Shown piece by piece: positions 1 through 8,816 of a stretch of 64,000 bases of DNA. Within the stretch, counting starts at the first letter, position 1. Every line of letters starts with the position of its first letter. The notes under the pieces are model-generated. The model searched no databases. It saw only the letters and a list, made by a program, of their open reading frames with translations, and was not told the DNA's origin. A program made the translations under genes and the position numbers. Source of the stretch: Pseudomonas jinjuensis (GTDB taxonomy: Bacteria > Pseudomonadota > Gammaproteobacteria > Pseudomonadales > Pseudomonadaceae); contig NZ_FNIJ01000005.1 of the NCBI RefSeq assembly GCF_900103845.1, positions 1-64,000 on the forward strand, given 5' to 3'.

Positions 1-116
1 CCCAACCCCCGTCGTCCTCGCGAACGCGGGGATCCAATGGGCCGTGTAGGAGCGGGCCATGCCCGCGAATCGCGCGCATGGCGCGCTTCTACCGGTCGGG
101 GTACGGCTCTGTTTTC

Positions 117-205
117 GTAGGAGCCAGCTTGCTGGCGATCAATTGGTTTCCCTGTGCACAGCGTTGCCGGCTGATACCTCGGATCGCCAGCAAGCTGGCT
201 CCTAC
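117..205. repeat. REP pair, inverted (GTAGGAGCCAGCTTGCTGGC family)
   Basis: A 24-base unit beginning GTAGGAGCCAGCTTGCTGGC lies at 117-140. Its exact reverse complement lies at 182-205, with a 41-base spacer. Each unit also holds a small internal palindrome (GCCAGCTTGCTGGC). The same paired arrangement recurs at 7767-7855 and 38445-38534, so this is a dispersed REP/REPIN-like family that has no transposase nearby. Confidence 0.85.
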
Positions 206-230
206 AGGTTCGGTGTGCTGCGGGGATGAG

Positions 231-306
231 GGTGGATGGCGCTTTTCCATCCACCATTGCGGGGCCGCATGCGCGGCCATGGTGGATCGATGGAGCGTGA
301 TCCACC
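231..306. repeat. Two GGTGGA...TCCACC hairpins
   Basis: GGTGGATGG at 231-239 pairs with CCATCCACC at 247-255 across a 7-base loop. GGTGGATC at 281-288 pairs with GATCCACC at 299-306. Related hairpins occur at 38394-38419 and 63114-63139. They belong to a second short intergenic repeat family, distinct from the REP pairs. They may act as transcription terminators for genes reading in, but no clear U-run follows. Confidence 0.65.
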
Positions 307-372
307 CTACAGTCCGTGCCGTGCGTATAGCGAGTGCCGAAACCTGTAGGAGCGGGCCATCGTGCGTCCTTT

Positions 373-2139
373 TCAGAACAGCTTCAGCACGTTCAGGTAC
401 AGCCGCGGCGCCTTGCCGTTGTCGTTGTCCAGCTCTTCGGCGGAGACCTTGCGGGTGAGCGGGAAGGCCACTTCCGGCGAGATGTAGAAGTCCTGCAGCA
501 CCTCGAAGTGAATGCCCAGGCCTGCCGACGACAGGCTCTCCGAGCCGGTGTAGTCGGGGTCGTTGTTCCACACCTTGCCGACGTCCCAGAAGCCGTAGTA
601 CTGCGTGGGCACCGGATGGTCGGCGATTTCGTGGTGGCGGTTGTACTGCAGCTCCACCTTGCCGGCCAGGCCGTTGTCGCCGGCGATCTCCGAGGGGTCG
701 TAGCCGCGGCCGAACTGGCTGCCGCCGACGCCGAACTGTTCCGGGGTGAGCAGGGCGTTGCCGAACGCCGTCTGCCCGGTGAATGCCAGGTAAAGGTTCA
801 GGCCGTCGGTGATGACGCTCAGGTCCTGGATGCGCTGGGCGTCGAACTGCACCTTGACGAAGTCGGTCTCGCCGCCGAAGCGCGAAGGGTTGAGACGGTC
901 CTCGTCGCTCGCGCCCATGATGCCGAGGCCCTTGCTCAGCTCCGCCTTGAACAGGTTGGCGCCGCCGTAGCGGTCGGTGAAGTCGTAGGCGGCGCCCAGG
1001 CGGATGGCGCGGATGCGGTCGTCGCTGGAGGGCGGCAGGTCCGGGTTGTCGAGGTATTCGGACTTGCCGTTGAACCAGGTGAAGGCCGCCGACGTCCTGA
1101 AGTTCTCGTCGCGGCTGCGAATCCACGGGTGGATGACGCGTACCGCGAAGGTGTCGCCATTGCTGTTGGCGTTGAGGAAGCTCAGGGTGTCGGCGTTGCC
1201 GTCGTTGTGCTGGGCGAGGACGCTCAGCACGGTTCCGTCGTCGCGGATGGGCAGCTCGTACTGGCCTTCGTAGAACGACATCTTGTCGCCTTCCAGCGAA
1301 CGGCCGTAGCGGATCGCCAGATGGTCGCCGAGATCGAAGGGGTCGTTCAGGCCGACGCCGCCGTACATCTGCCACGGGCCGAAGTAGCGGCTGTCGCGGT
1401 TGTCGATGCCGACGAAGCCTTCCCAGCGGCGCTGCTGGTTGTCGATGGCGAGATCGGTGCCGGCCTTGCCCTGCGAAGCCACCAGGGTGCCGCGCGTCTC
1501 GTTGCCGGAGATGTCGTTCATCAGCAGCAGGTTGCGCTCCAGGGTCTCGCCCTTGAGCGGGACTTCCTTGCGGATGTTCTCGGCATAGCGCTCCATCGCC
1601 CGGTTGCTCGGGCCGTTGATGGTGACCTGGTTGACCTGGCCTTCGATGACCCGCAGGTGCAGCACGCCGTTGTCCAGGCGCTGCACCGGGACGAAGGTGC
1701 GCACCAGCACGAAGCCGGCCTTGCGGTAGCGCTGGGTGATCCGCTCGGCCACGGCGTTGACTTCCGCCAGGCTGACCTTGCGGCCTTCCAGGGTCGCCAG
1801 CAGCGGCTGGAAGGTGTGCGGCGGATAGCTGGTGGCGCCGTCGAGAATCACCTTGTTCACGTGGAAGGTGGCGCCCGCCGGAGCGGTCATCGTCGGCGGG
1901 GTCTCCTCCTGCAGCAGCGGCTGGGCGGACGATGCCGCACCGGGCTGCGCCTGGAGAGTGCCGGGTATTTCCGTGGGCGATACGCGCCGGCCGCTGGCGT
2001 CCGGCGTTTCCACGCGGCCGGGGTTGAGCGTCGTCAGCGGCGAGGCCAGGGCGCTGCCGGCCGGCAGGGTCAGGGCAGCGAGGCCGGCGCAGATGGCGGC
2101 AGCCAGTGTCTTGTGCAGGAAAGCGGGGGACTTTTTCAT
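373..2139 (-). CDS. TpsB/FhaC-family two-partner secretion outer-membrane transporter
   Basis: This 588-residue protein has a clear signal peptide (MKKSPAFLHKTLAAAICAG, ending about residue 32). POTRA domains follow at about residues 90-245, and then a 16-strand beta-barrel. The conserved barrel-lid motif is visible as FGRGYDPSEIAGDNG, and the chain ends in Phe (LKLF), as expected for BAM-inserted proteins. FhaC/ShlB/HecB proteins export one partner TpsA protein across the outer membrane. The start codon lies 1 base beyond the tpsA stop codon, so the two are co-transcribed and probably translationally coupled. Length fits the family (550-600 residues). The exact substrate is inferred from gene order. 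Confidence 0.93.
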   Translation of the reverse strand: MKKSPAFLHKTLAAAICAGLAALTLPAGSALASPLTTLNPGRVETPDASGRRVSPTEIPGTLQAQPGAASSAQPLLQEETPPTMTAPAGATFHVNKVILDGATSYPPHTFQPLLATLEGRKVSLAEVNAVAERITQRYRKAGFVLVRTFVPVQRLDNGVLHLRVIEGQVNQVTINGPSNRAMERYAENIRKEVPLKGETLERNLLLMNDISGNETRGTLVASQGKAGTDLAIDNQQRRWEGFVGIDNRDSRYFGPWQMYGGVGLNDPFDLGDHLAIRYGRSLEGDKMSFYEGQYELPIRDDGTVLSVLAQHNDGNADTLSFLNANSNGDTFAVRVIHPWIRSRDENFRTSAAFTWFNGKSEYLDNPDLPPSSDDRIRAIRLGAAYDFTDRYGGANLFKAELSKGLGIMGASDEDRLNPSRFGGETDFVKVQFDAQRIQDLSVITDGLNLYLAFTGQTAFGNALLTPEQFGVGGSQFGRGYDPSEIAGDNGLAGKVELQYNRHHEIADHPVPTQYYGFWDVGKVWNNDPDYTGSESLSSAGLGIHFEVLQDFYISPEVAFPLTRKVSAEELDNDNGKAPRLYLNVLKLF

Positions 2140-2140
2140 T

Positions 2141-5100
2141 TCATTTGCCTCCCTCGGTCTTCTTCCCGAGGTCGCGCGGAATCACGCTGCGGTTCCAGTC
2201 GGGCAGCTGGAAGCGGCCCTCCCTGAGCAGGCCGTTGGCGTAGTTGATGAGGTCCGTCTTGTCGGGCAACTGCTCCTCGGGCGAGCCGTAGGCGCGCGGC
2301 TTGCAGACCAGCTGCACGCTGTAGGTGCGCACTATCGCGGGGGTCGCGGTGTGGCTGGCCGATACCGACTGCGGCGACTCGATGGGCGAGCAGCGTTCGC
2401 TGGTCGCACCCTGGGTGAGGGCGGGGATGGCCTGCCAGGCTTGCGGGGCCGGAATCGGACCGGGGGTGGGGCCTGGATCAGGGATCGGACCGGGGTTCGG
2501 GTTGGGACCTGGGTCAGGGATCGGGCCGGGATTCGGATTGGGACCCGGATCGGGGTTGGGACCGGGATTCGGATCAGGAGTCGGGTCGGGTGCGACCGGT
2601 CCGTCGATGCGCAGGTTGCCGTCGATGAAGGTCACGGTGTAGTTGGCGCTGACCAGCCGCGTGCCGTCCTTCTCGAAGATCCGGTAGTTGCCGGCGGCTT
2701 CGCCGGGATCGCGATCCAGGGTGAAGGCGCGCTCGTCATCGGCGAACTTCCAGCCCTGGGCCTGGTAGGTGAGGGCGGGGTCCTGCTGGCCGACCTGCTT
2801 GGCCTTGTTGTCGACGGTGACTACCAGCGGCGCCGGATCGATGGTGAGCGTGGCGTCGCCGAAGCTCACGTCATAGCGTCGGGAGATGTGGCTATCGGAG
2901 CCGACGCTGTGGTTGTTGGCGATGGTGTAGGTGCCGACGTCGCTGGTCGGCGTCGCCGTGGTCGTGGCGGGGCCGGCGGTGATGTCGCTGCGGCCGAGCT
3001 GGCCGTCGACGAACTTGTCGACGTCGCGCACGGCCTGCGCGGCGGAGTTCAGCGTTTCAGCCGAATGATCCAGTTGCGGATTGGCCTCGCCGTAGGTGCG
3101 GCGCTTGTCGTTGGCATCGATCGCCAGCGTCGCCTTGTCGCTGCTGATCTGCACGCCGTCGGCGGCGGTCACGGAGTTGAAGTAGTGCGCAATGGCCGTT
3201 TCGTGCAGCGGGCCGACGGCGGGCTGCCCGTCGACGGTACCGAACCAGCCGGTCTGGTCCACGAACAGCCATCCCAGAACCGCCTCGATGCCGGTGGTTT
3301 TTCCGGGCAGGGAGAACACCACCTGCTGGGTATGGTCGGTCGCCTGGTTGTGCTGGATTTCCGCGTCGTTCTGCGCACCGTGGATGTCCCAGCCGATCAC
3401 GCCCCAGCCGTCGTTCAGATTGCCGGCGAAGTCCGAAACCGCGAGGGTGCCGCCGTTGGCGTTGATCAGGAAGCCGGTCGGTACCGAATTCTGAACCTGG
3501 CCGTTGAGGGTGATCCTGGTGAGGCCGTCGCGCGAGCCATCCGGTTCGAGCTTCCACTGGTTCCCAGCCTTGTCCGTGAAGCTCAGGCCATGGACGAGGT
3601 AGTCGGAACTGTCCAGGTAGTTGAGCATGTCCTCCTGGCTGATCGGCATCCAGCCACCTTTTCCGTCCGGCCGCACGTAGCGGGACGCCTCGAACAGCAC
3701 GGCATCGAATTCCTCGCCGTTGTAGCTCAGGTTGAATGTGCTGTATGGGCTGCCGGGGCCTGCGGCGCTATCGGCGACGATCTGCTGGCTGCCGAGATAG
3801 ACCATCTGCCGCGCCCGCACTTCGCCGAGCGATTCGGCGTTGTACGGCGATTGCACGGTGGACGTCTGGTCGACCGTGCCGCTGGCGTTGGTCTGGGAGA
3901 AGCGGAACTTGCCGTTGGTGGCGCGGCCGGCGATGACGCGGGTGGAGTTCAGCGCGCTGTCGAGCTTGACGCCGCCGCCCCAGGCCGCGGTCTGGTCGGC
4001 GATCACTGCGGTATTGGCGTCCTGGAGCACCGACGCGCTACCGCTGGTCTTCAGCCAGGCGATGCCCTTGCCGAGGTCGATGATCGCGCGCCTGTTCCAG
4101 GCGCCCGTGCTGGTGTCGCCGGGGGCTCCGTCGATCAGGCGGATGTCGCCGGTCGCGGAGATGAACAGGTTGCCGTCCCGCAGCAGGATCGGCGCCGTGA
4201 TGTGCACCGAACCGCTGTCGCTGGTCGGGTCCATGCCTTCCACGTAGCTGGAGAAGGGTGCCACCGTGCCGTTGGCGATCAGCGCCAGGGTATAGGGCTT
4301 GTTGCTGCTGCCATCCTTGCCGACGAGGGCGGCGACGATCGGCGCGTCGATGTTGATGCGGTTGCTCGCCAGGAGCTGCACGTTGCCGGTCTTCAGGCCT
4401 TCGGCGATGGCCTGGTTGGAGATGGTCCAGGCGTTGCCGGAGCCGGTGGCATTTCCGTTCGTGTCGAGGCCGGCATTGGTGGTCGTATCCACCACGCTGA
4501 TGGTGTCCGGGTCCAGCAGCCAGGTGCCGCCGGTCTTGCCGCCGCTGGTGTCGACCCTGGCGTCGGCGGTGACCTGCAGCTGCCTGCCGGAAGTCTCGAC
4601 CACGCCGCCTTTCTCGCCGCCTTTCGCGCTGGCATTGCCGGCGAAGCGGGTCTGGCCGGTGGACCAGGCGACCACGGTGCCGCCATCGGTCTTGCCATCG
4701 GCCTTGAGCTGCGCACCTTTCCCCACTGTGGTGGTTTTCGCCTGCTGCTCGCTGCCCTTGCCCTGGAAGTTGCCGCCGACCAGTACCCGGCCGCCCTTGT
4801 CCCGGGTGCCGGAGGCGTCGAGCTTCGCGCTGCCGGCGACGCTGACGTCGTCGCCCAGCACCTTGATGCTGCCGCCTTCGCTGCCCTTGGCCGACAGCGT
4901 GCCGCTGACGCGGGTGTGCTCGGCATTGCCGAGCACGATGGCGCCGCCCTGTTCGCTGACCGAGTCGGCGACCACCGAGCCGCCGACGCTGACCACCGAC
5001 TCCAGGTGCCTGGCCGCGCGCTGGGCGCTCATCGCCACCACGCCGTTGCCCACGTCGATCTGGCCGTCGTTGTGGACGCCGCCCTTGACGTTCGGATCGA

Positions 5101-5809
5101 CGGATTCCTTCTCGCCGGGCGTGCCGTCCACGGCCACGCTGATCAGGCCGTCGCCGTGGAAGTCGAGCGTGGCCTTCGGACCGGTCGCCAGGTGCACCTG
5201 GCCCTTGCGCGCCTGGATGACGCCGGCGTTCTCCACCTGCGCGCCGAGCAGCGCCACCAGGCCGTGATCCTCGACGTTGATCCGGCCCTCGTTGCGCACC
5301 TTGCCGGACAGCTGGAGATGCAGCTTGCCGGTGTCCCTGAATTCCTGGAGCTGTTCGTCGGTGATGCGGCCGGCCGCAGCCGTGAGCGCCGCGGTGGAGA
5401 CCTTCGAGTCGGGGCCGAACCAGATGCCGTTGGGGTTGAGCAGGATCAGCTTGCCGTTGGACGTCAGCATGCCGTAGATCTTCGACGGATCGGTGCCGGT
5501 GACACGGTTCAGCACCACCGAGGTGCCGTCGGGCTGGGTGAAGCGCACGGTGTTGTCCGGGCCGATGCTGAAGCTCTTCCAGTCGATGGTGGCGCGACGC
5601 TGGTTGGTCATCACCTCCATGCTCTTGCCGTCCGGGGAAATGCTGATCGACCCGGGTACGACGGACTGCACTTGCGGCAGGTCGGCGGCGCTGGCCAGCG
5701 GCATGACACCTGCCGCTGCGGCGGCGATGGCCAGCCAGAGCAGGTTGCGTCTGATGAAGCCGCCATGGGGCGTGCGGCAGGGGAAATCGGAGTGGGATTG
5801 GGTGGTCAT
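2141..5809 (-). CDS. TpsA-family filamentous hemagglutinin-like exoprotein with MBG-type domains
   Basis: This is a 1222-residue secreted protein. I start it at the ATG at 5809, preceded by GGAGGC; an in-frame start 13 codons upstream has no such site. The signal peptide runs to about residue 42 (ASA-AD). The TPS secretion domain follows, with the hallmark NPNGIWFG at residues 125-132 after NGKLILL. The middle is a Gly/Ser/Asn-rich beta-helix. Around residues 930-1085 there are two MBG-like modules (one begins ATLAIDANDKRRTYGE). A Pro-rich PNPGP/PDPGP repeat at about 1085-1125 is followed by a short Cys-containing tail. It is likely a surface adhesin exported by the adjoining TpsB. No protease or toxin domain was recognised. 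Confidence 0.9.
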   Translation of the reverse strand: MTTQSHSDFPCRTPHGGFIRRNLLWLAIAAAAAGVMPLASAADLPQVQSVVPGSISISPDGKSMEVMTNQRRATIDWKSFSIGPDNTVRFTQPDGTSVVLNRVTGTDPSKIYGMLTSNGKLILLNPNGIWFGPDSKVSTAALTAAAGRITDEQLQEFRDTGKLHLQLSGKVRNEGRINVEDHGLVALLGAQVENAGVIQARKGQVHLATGPKATLDFHGDGLISVAVDGTPGEKESVDPNVKGGVHNDGQIDVGNGVVAMSAQRAARHLESVVSVGGSVVADSVSEQGGAIVLGNAEHTRVSGTLSAKGSEGGSIKVLGDDVSVAGSAKLDASGTRDKGGRVLVGGNFQGKGSEQQAKTTTVGKGAQLKADGKTDGGTVVAWSTGQTRFAGNASAKGGEKGGVVETSGRQLQVTADARVDTSGGKTGGTWLLDPDTISVVDTTTNAGLDTNGNATGSGNAWTISNQAIAEGLKTGNVQLLASNRINIDAPIVAALVGKDGSSNKPYTLALIANGTVAPFSSYVEGMDPTSDSGSVHITAPILLRDGNLFISATGDIRLIDGAPGDTSTGAWNRRAIIDLGKGIAWLKTSGSASVLQDANTAVIADQTAAWGGGVKLDSALNSTRVIAGRATNGKFRFSQTNASGTVDQTSTVQSPYNAESLGEVRARQMVYLGSQQIVADSAAGPGSPYSTFNLSYNGEEFDAVLFEASRYVRPDGKGGWMPISQEDMLNYLDSSDYLVHGLSFTDKAGNQWKLEPDGSRDGLTRITLNGQVQNSVPTGFLINANGGTLAVSDFAGNLNDGWGVIGWDIHGAQNDAEIQHNQATDHTQQVVFSLPGKTTGIEAVLGWLFVDQTGWFGTVDGQPAVGPLHETAIAHYFNSVTAADGVQISSDKATLAIDANDKRRTYGEANPQLDHSAETLNSAAQAVRDVDKFVDGQLGRSDITAGPATTTATPTSDVGTYTIANNHSVGSDSHISRRYDVSFGDATLTIDPAPLVVTVDNKAKQVGQQDPALTYQAQGWKFADDERAFTLDRDPGEAAGNYRIFEKDGTRLVSANYTVTFIDGNLRIDGPVAPDPTPDPNPGPNPDPGPNPNPGPIPDPGPNPNPGPIPDPGPTPGPIPAPQAWQAIPALTQGATSERCSPIESPQSVSASHTATPAIVRTYSVQLVCKPRAYGSPEEQLPDKTDLINYANGLLREGRFQLPDWNRSVIPRDLGKKTEGGK
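2455..2590 (-). repeat. Tandem PNPGP/PDPGP-coding repeat in tpsA
   Basis: This tract encodes repeated five- to six-residue units (PDPGPNPNPGPIPDPGP and variants) just before the C-terminal tail of the exoprotein. The DNA is made of near-identical units of 12-30 bases, for example repeated GATCGGACCGGGGTTCGGG variants. Such a tract is prone to slippage and length variation between strains. The encoded segment is probably an extended wall- or barrel-spanning linker. Confidence 0.75.
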
Positions 5810-5895
5810 TGGATTGCCTCCGGGACGGCGAAGCCGTATGGGAGGCAATGCTCGGGGAGAGCGTCTGACCGAACGATCAGATAATTAGGAAGTTT

Positions 5896-5915
5896 CTGTA
5901 GTGCGATTCCTACAG
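5896..5915. promoter_or_regulatory. Inverted repeat upstream of tpsA
   Basis: CTGTAG at 5896-5901 and CTACAG at 5910-5915 form an inverted repeat with an 8-base centre. It lies in the 116-base gap between the regulator gene and tpsA, about 90 bases before the tpsA start. It could be an operator for the upstream LuxR-type regulator. There is no sequence proof of binding. Confidence 0.35.
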
Positions 5916-5925
5916 CGTAATGGCG

Positions 5926-7659
5926 TCACGGGGACTGGAGCGCCTGGGCGAGACGCAGCACGACCCGGATGGTCTGGCGTCCGTCATCCCATTCGCACAA
6001 GGTCAGGCTTCCGTTCATCAGCCTGGCCAGCCGCCCGGAAAGTGCCAGCGCCAGGTCCGACTGGTCCGGCCAGGGCTCGTGGAAGACTCCGCCTGGCATG
6101 GGCTCGTCACCGATCTCCAGGCACCAGTGCTGTTCCGTATGCAGGGTCTGCTGCAGCTGCCAGCCCATGTGCTGGGCCGAACCGGCATGTGTCTCGATGT
6201 AATGCAGCAGTGCGAGCAGCATCTGCCGATAGCGCTGGACATCGACCCAGGCCATGGCACCGCGTCCGGCGCCGTTGACGCTGACCGGCAGCGAGCCGCG
6301 TTCGCGGCGCTTCCGGTTGCATTCGTCGACGATCTTCCCGCTGAGTTCTCCGAGTTCGGCCACGCGGGGCACCAGCATCAGGCTGCCGCGCTCGATGCGG
6401 ACGATGTCCAGCAGCGTGTCCAGGAACAGCTGTATTTCCATGAGATAGCGGCGCACCTCGTCGAGGCTGGCGGCATGCTGCGCCGGGACTTCGAGCTGCC
6501 GGACGAGGTGCAGGGCTGCCTCCACCTTGCGCAGCAGGGCTTCGCCGGAATCATTGAGGAACAGCGTGCGGTTTCGTCTCACGGCGATCAGGTTCTGCCT
6601 GGAATCGGACAGGGCTGCCAGTTCCGTGTCGTGGTCGGTGATATCGACGGACGAGCAGAGCATGCCGAGCATGGCGCCTGCCTCGTCCCGATAGGGCACG
6701 CCCCAGGCGCGGAGCACCGTGCGCTTGCCGTTCAACTGGAATTCGATTTCGGCGTCGTAAGGCTGCTCCCGCGACACCGCGTCGAGGTAGCGCTGGTGCA
6801 GGCGTGACGCTTCCCGTGGGTCGAGGCCCGGAATGTCCGGGAGTGTCGTGCCTATAGCGGAATCGCCGGTGAGGCCATGGACCTCCTGGAATTTCCGGTT
6901 GCACGCCAGCAGGACACCATCCTTGTCGCGCAGGGATACCGGCATCGGCATGGCATCGAACAGCTGGCGGAACAGGTCGTGACAGGATTCCTGCCGGCCT
7001 TGTCCCGCAGCGGCGCCGCCGCCCGCCATGGGCTTGAGCAGGCCGTTGCGCCAGGCGAATTCCACCAGTTCGGCCAGGGAGCCGACATTCAGCTTCTGAT
7101 GCAGGCGGGCCTTGTAGGTGCTGACGGTGCGATCGTTGAGCGCCAGGTCGTCGGCGATCTGCCGGTTGCTCCAGCCATTGGCCAGGTAGCGCAGCACCGT
7201 CAGCTCGCGGGGCGACAGGCTGCCGAGCTGGTCGCCTTCGGAACGCAGGTCGAGCCCTGGCGCCACGGTGCCCAGGGTGCGTTCGGGGAAGAAGCGATGA
7301 CCACGGAGCAGGGCGCGGATGGCGTCCTTGAGAATCTCCACGTCCGCCTGCTTGGCGACGAAGCCGGAGCAGCCGGCCTGCAGGCAAAGGCTGGCGTAGT
7401 GTTCGTTGCTCCTGCCGGTATAGATCAGCACCGGCACGGCATTGCCTTCGTGGCGCAGCTGGCGGGCGACCTCCAGGCCGCCCAGGCGCGGCAGGGTGAG
7501 GTCGAGGATGAGCAGCGCGGGGGCCTCGCGCTGGCTGTGCAGCAGGGCGTCACGTCCGTTGTCGAATTCGACGACTACCCGGTGGCCGTCTTCCTCCAGG
7601 CAATGGCGCAGCGCCTGGCGGACCAGCGGGTATTCGTCGGCGATGATGACGTCGGCCAT
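5926..7659 (-). CDS. Hybrid response regulator: REC - LuxR HTH - PAS - degenerate kinase-like tail
   Basis: This protein of 577 residues starts at the ATG at 7659 behind GGAGG. The receiver domain (1-120) keeps the acidic pair D8/E9, phospho-acceptor D53 (ILDLTLP), T81 and K103. A NarL/LuxR-type helix-turn-helix follows at about 147-205 (LSPRELTVLRYLANGWSNRQ). A PAS domain then spans about 230-345. The final 230 residues look like a histidine-kinase core (helical pair, then an ATPase-like fold), but I find no H-box histidine and no clear N or G box. NarL-type regulators normally end after the HTH, so the C-terminal sensor half is unusual. The gene precedes tpsA in the same direction and probably controls it. 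Confidence 0.8.
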   Translation of the reverse strand: MADVIIADEYPLVRQALRHCLEEDGHRVVVEFDNGRDALLHSQREAPALLILDLTLPRLGGLEVARQLRHEGNAVPVLIYTGRSNEHYASLCLQAGCSGFVAKQADVEILKDAIRALLRGHRFFPERTLGTVAPGLDLRSEGDQLGSLSPRELTVLRYLANGWSNRQIADDLALNDRTVSTYKARLHQKLNVGSLAELVEFAWRNGLLKPMAGGGAAAGQGRQESCHDLFRQLFDAMPMPVSLRDKDGVLLACNRKFQEVHGLTGDSAIGTTLPDIPGLDPREASRLHQRYLDAVSREQPYDAEIEFQLNGKRTVLRAWGVPYRDEAGAMLGMLCSSVDITDHDTELAALSDSRQNLIAVRRNRTLFLNDSGEALLRKVEAALHLVRQLEVPAQHAASLDEVRRYLMEIQLFLDTLLDIVRIERGSLMLVPRVAELGELSGKIVDECNRKRRERGSLPVSVNGAGRGAMAWVDVQRYRQMLLALLHYIETHAGSAQHMGWQLQQTLHTEQHWCLEIGDEPMPGGVFHEPWPDQSDLALALSGRLARLMNGSLTLCEWDDGRQTIRVVLRLAQALQSP

Positions 7660-8007
7660 CTCCCGGCCTCCTTGGTGGGCTTCCCGATCCCAGCATAGAA
7701 GCTCGGGCTGGAGCCGTGGGGCATGGGGCCTGCGTGGCTGCTCATGGCCCGCTTGACGGCATACCTGTAGGAGCCAGCTTGCTGGCGATCCGGACTTGCC
7801 GGCGACCACCGAGCCGCCGATTGGCATGGATGATCGCCAGCAAGCTGGCTCCTACGAAGAGCAGCGTCTCGGCGTGGCATGCGGGGCAGGTGCAACCCAC
7901 CGATGGTTCGCGAGCAAGCTGAGCTCCTACAAGGGTGGCATCCAGCGTGGATCGGGCACCGGACGCTCCTGCGTCCCGCAGCCCTGTAGGGCGGGTGCAA
8001 CCCGCCT
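7660..8007. other. Intergenic region with REP pair and degenerate third unit
   Basis: These 348 bases between the regulator and davA hold no credible gene. A REP pair occupies 7767-7855. A degraded unit (GCGAGCAAGCTGAGCTCCTAC) lies near 7911-7931. A GTAGGGCGGGTGCAACCC tract precedes the davA stop codon. The regulator's own promoter must lie in the first part of this stretch, but I cannot identify convincing -35 and -10 boxes. Confidence 0.75.
7767..7855. repeat. REP pair, inverted (second copy)
   Basis: GTAGGAGCCAGCTTGCTGGC plus GATC lies at 7767-7790. Its reverse complement lies at 7832-7855, separated by a 41-base spacer of unrelated sequence. Units and spacing match the pair at 117-205, so the mobile unit appears to be the whole two-palindrome element rather than single REPs. 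Confidence 0.85.
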
Positions 8008-8802
8008 TCACTGAGGCCGGCGATACAGCTCCGGCCGCAGCAGGTCGAGATAGCGGAACGCCTCCCGTGTCCGCTCCACGCGAGCGCGGTCGAGATCGGC
8101 GACCAGCAGCTGTTCGGGCTGGCTGCCCAGCGCCAGTACCTCGCCGTCCGGCGCGACGATGCTGCTCAGGCCGCAGTAGTCGATCCCGCCTTCCTTGCCG
8201 TGGAAGTTGGCGTAGGCGAGGAACACCTGGTTCTCGTAGGCGCGGGCGCGCACCACCACTTCGGCGACGAACTCGTACGGGCGCATGTTGGCGGTCGGCA
8301 CCAGCACCAGGTCGGCGCCGGCGGCGGCCAGGCTGCGCACGGTCTCGGGGAATTCGACGTCGAAGCAGATCAGCAGGCCGATGCGCCAGCCGTCCAGCTC
8401 GAACACCGCCGGCGGCTGGTCGGAGGCGCTGAACTGGCTGCGGTCCAGCTCGCCGTAGAGGTGGGTCTTGCGGTAGTTGGCGCGCTGGCTGCCAGTGCGA
8501 TCGATCAGTTGCACGGAGTTGTAGATCGCACCGTCTTCGCCACGCTCCGGATAGCCGTAGAGAATCCCGATGCCGATTTCCCGGGCGAGCAGGGCGACCG
8601 CGTCGGCGGTCGCTCCGTCGGCCGGTTCGGCCAGGGCGGCTACCCGCGCGGCGCCGATGTTGTAGCCGCTGGCGAACATCTCCGGGCAGACCAGCAGGTC
8701 CGCCCCCTGTTCCGCTGCCTGGTGGGCGGCCTGTTCCAGTCGCCGCAGGTTGCCGGTGACATCGTTCGGTAATGGCGGACATTGGAACAGGGCCAGGCGC
8801 AT
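8008..8802 (-). CDS. davA: 5-aminovaleramidase (delta-aminovaleramidase), nitrilase superfamily
   Basis: This 264-residue cytoplasmic amidase of the carbon-nitrogen hydrolase fold hydrolyses 5-aminopentanamide to 5-aminovalerate, the second step of lysine degradation. The nitrilase triad is visible: E41 (CPEMF), K112 (YRKTHLYGELD) and C146 (ICFDVEFPE). The start ATG at 8802 follows AAGGAG. It lies 14 bases downstream of davB in the same direction, the arrangement known from P. putida. Assignment of substrate rests on pairing with DavB; the fold alone would fit other small omega-amidases. Confidence 0.93.
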   Translation of the reverse strand: MRLALFQCPPLPNDVTGNLRRLEQAAHQAAEQGADLLVCPEMFASGYNIGAARVAALAEPADGATADAVALLAREIGIGILYGYPERGEDGAIYNSVQLIDRTGSQRANYRKTHLYGELDRSQFSASDQPPAVFELDGWRIGLLICFDVEFPETVRSLAAAGADLVLVPTANMRPYEFVAEVVVRARAYENQVFLAYANFHGKEGGIDYCGLSSIVAPDGEVLALGSQPEQLLVADLDRARVERTREAFRYLDLLRPELYRRPQ

Positions 8803-8816
8803 GGGGTGGTTCTCCT

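Larger units (their letters stand above)
1..372. other. Intergenic region rich in Pseudomonas palindromic repeats
   Basis: I see no gene in these 372 bases. The stretch is a mosaic of short repeat units. A GTAGGAGCGGGCCATGCCC-type unit lies near 45-67, with a partial copy near 344-360. A REP pair lies at 117-205. Two hairpins of the GGTGGAT...ATCCACC type lie at 231-255 and 281-306. It sits downstream of the minus-strand secretion gene, so it is a 3' intergenic repeat cluster. Any short open frames here run through repeats and are not credible. Confidence 0.8.

Noticed and set aside
117-205. REP pairs considered as CRISPR repeats or insertion-sequence ends
   Set aside because: Only two inverted units per site, no regular array of direct repeats, no spacers of even length in series, no cas genes and no transposase.
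1832-5884. A 1350-codon open frame antisense to tpsA and tpsB
   Set aside because: It has no ribosome site or family motif, and its composition is the Val/Ala/Gly/Arg/Asp-rich pattern expected from reading a high-GC gene backwards. The tpsA/tpsB frames explain the strand.
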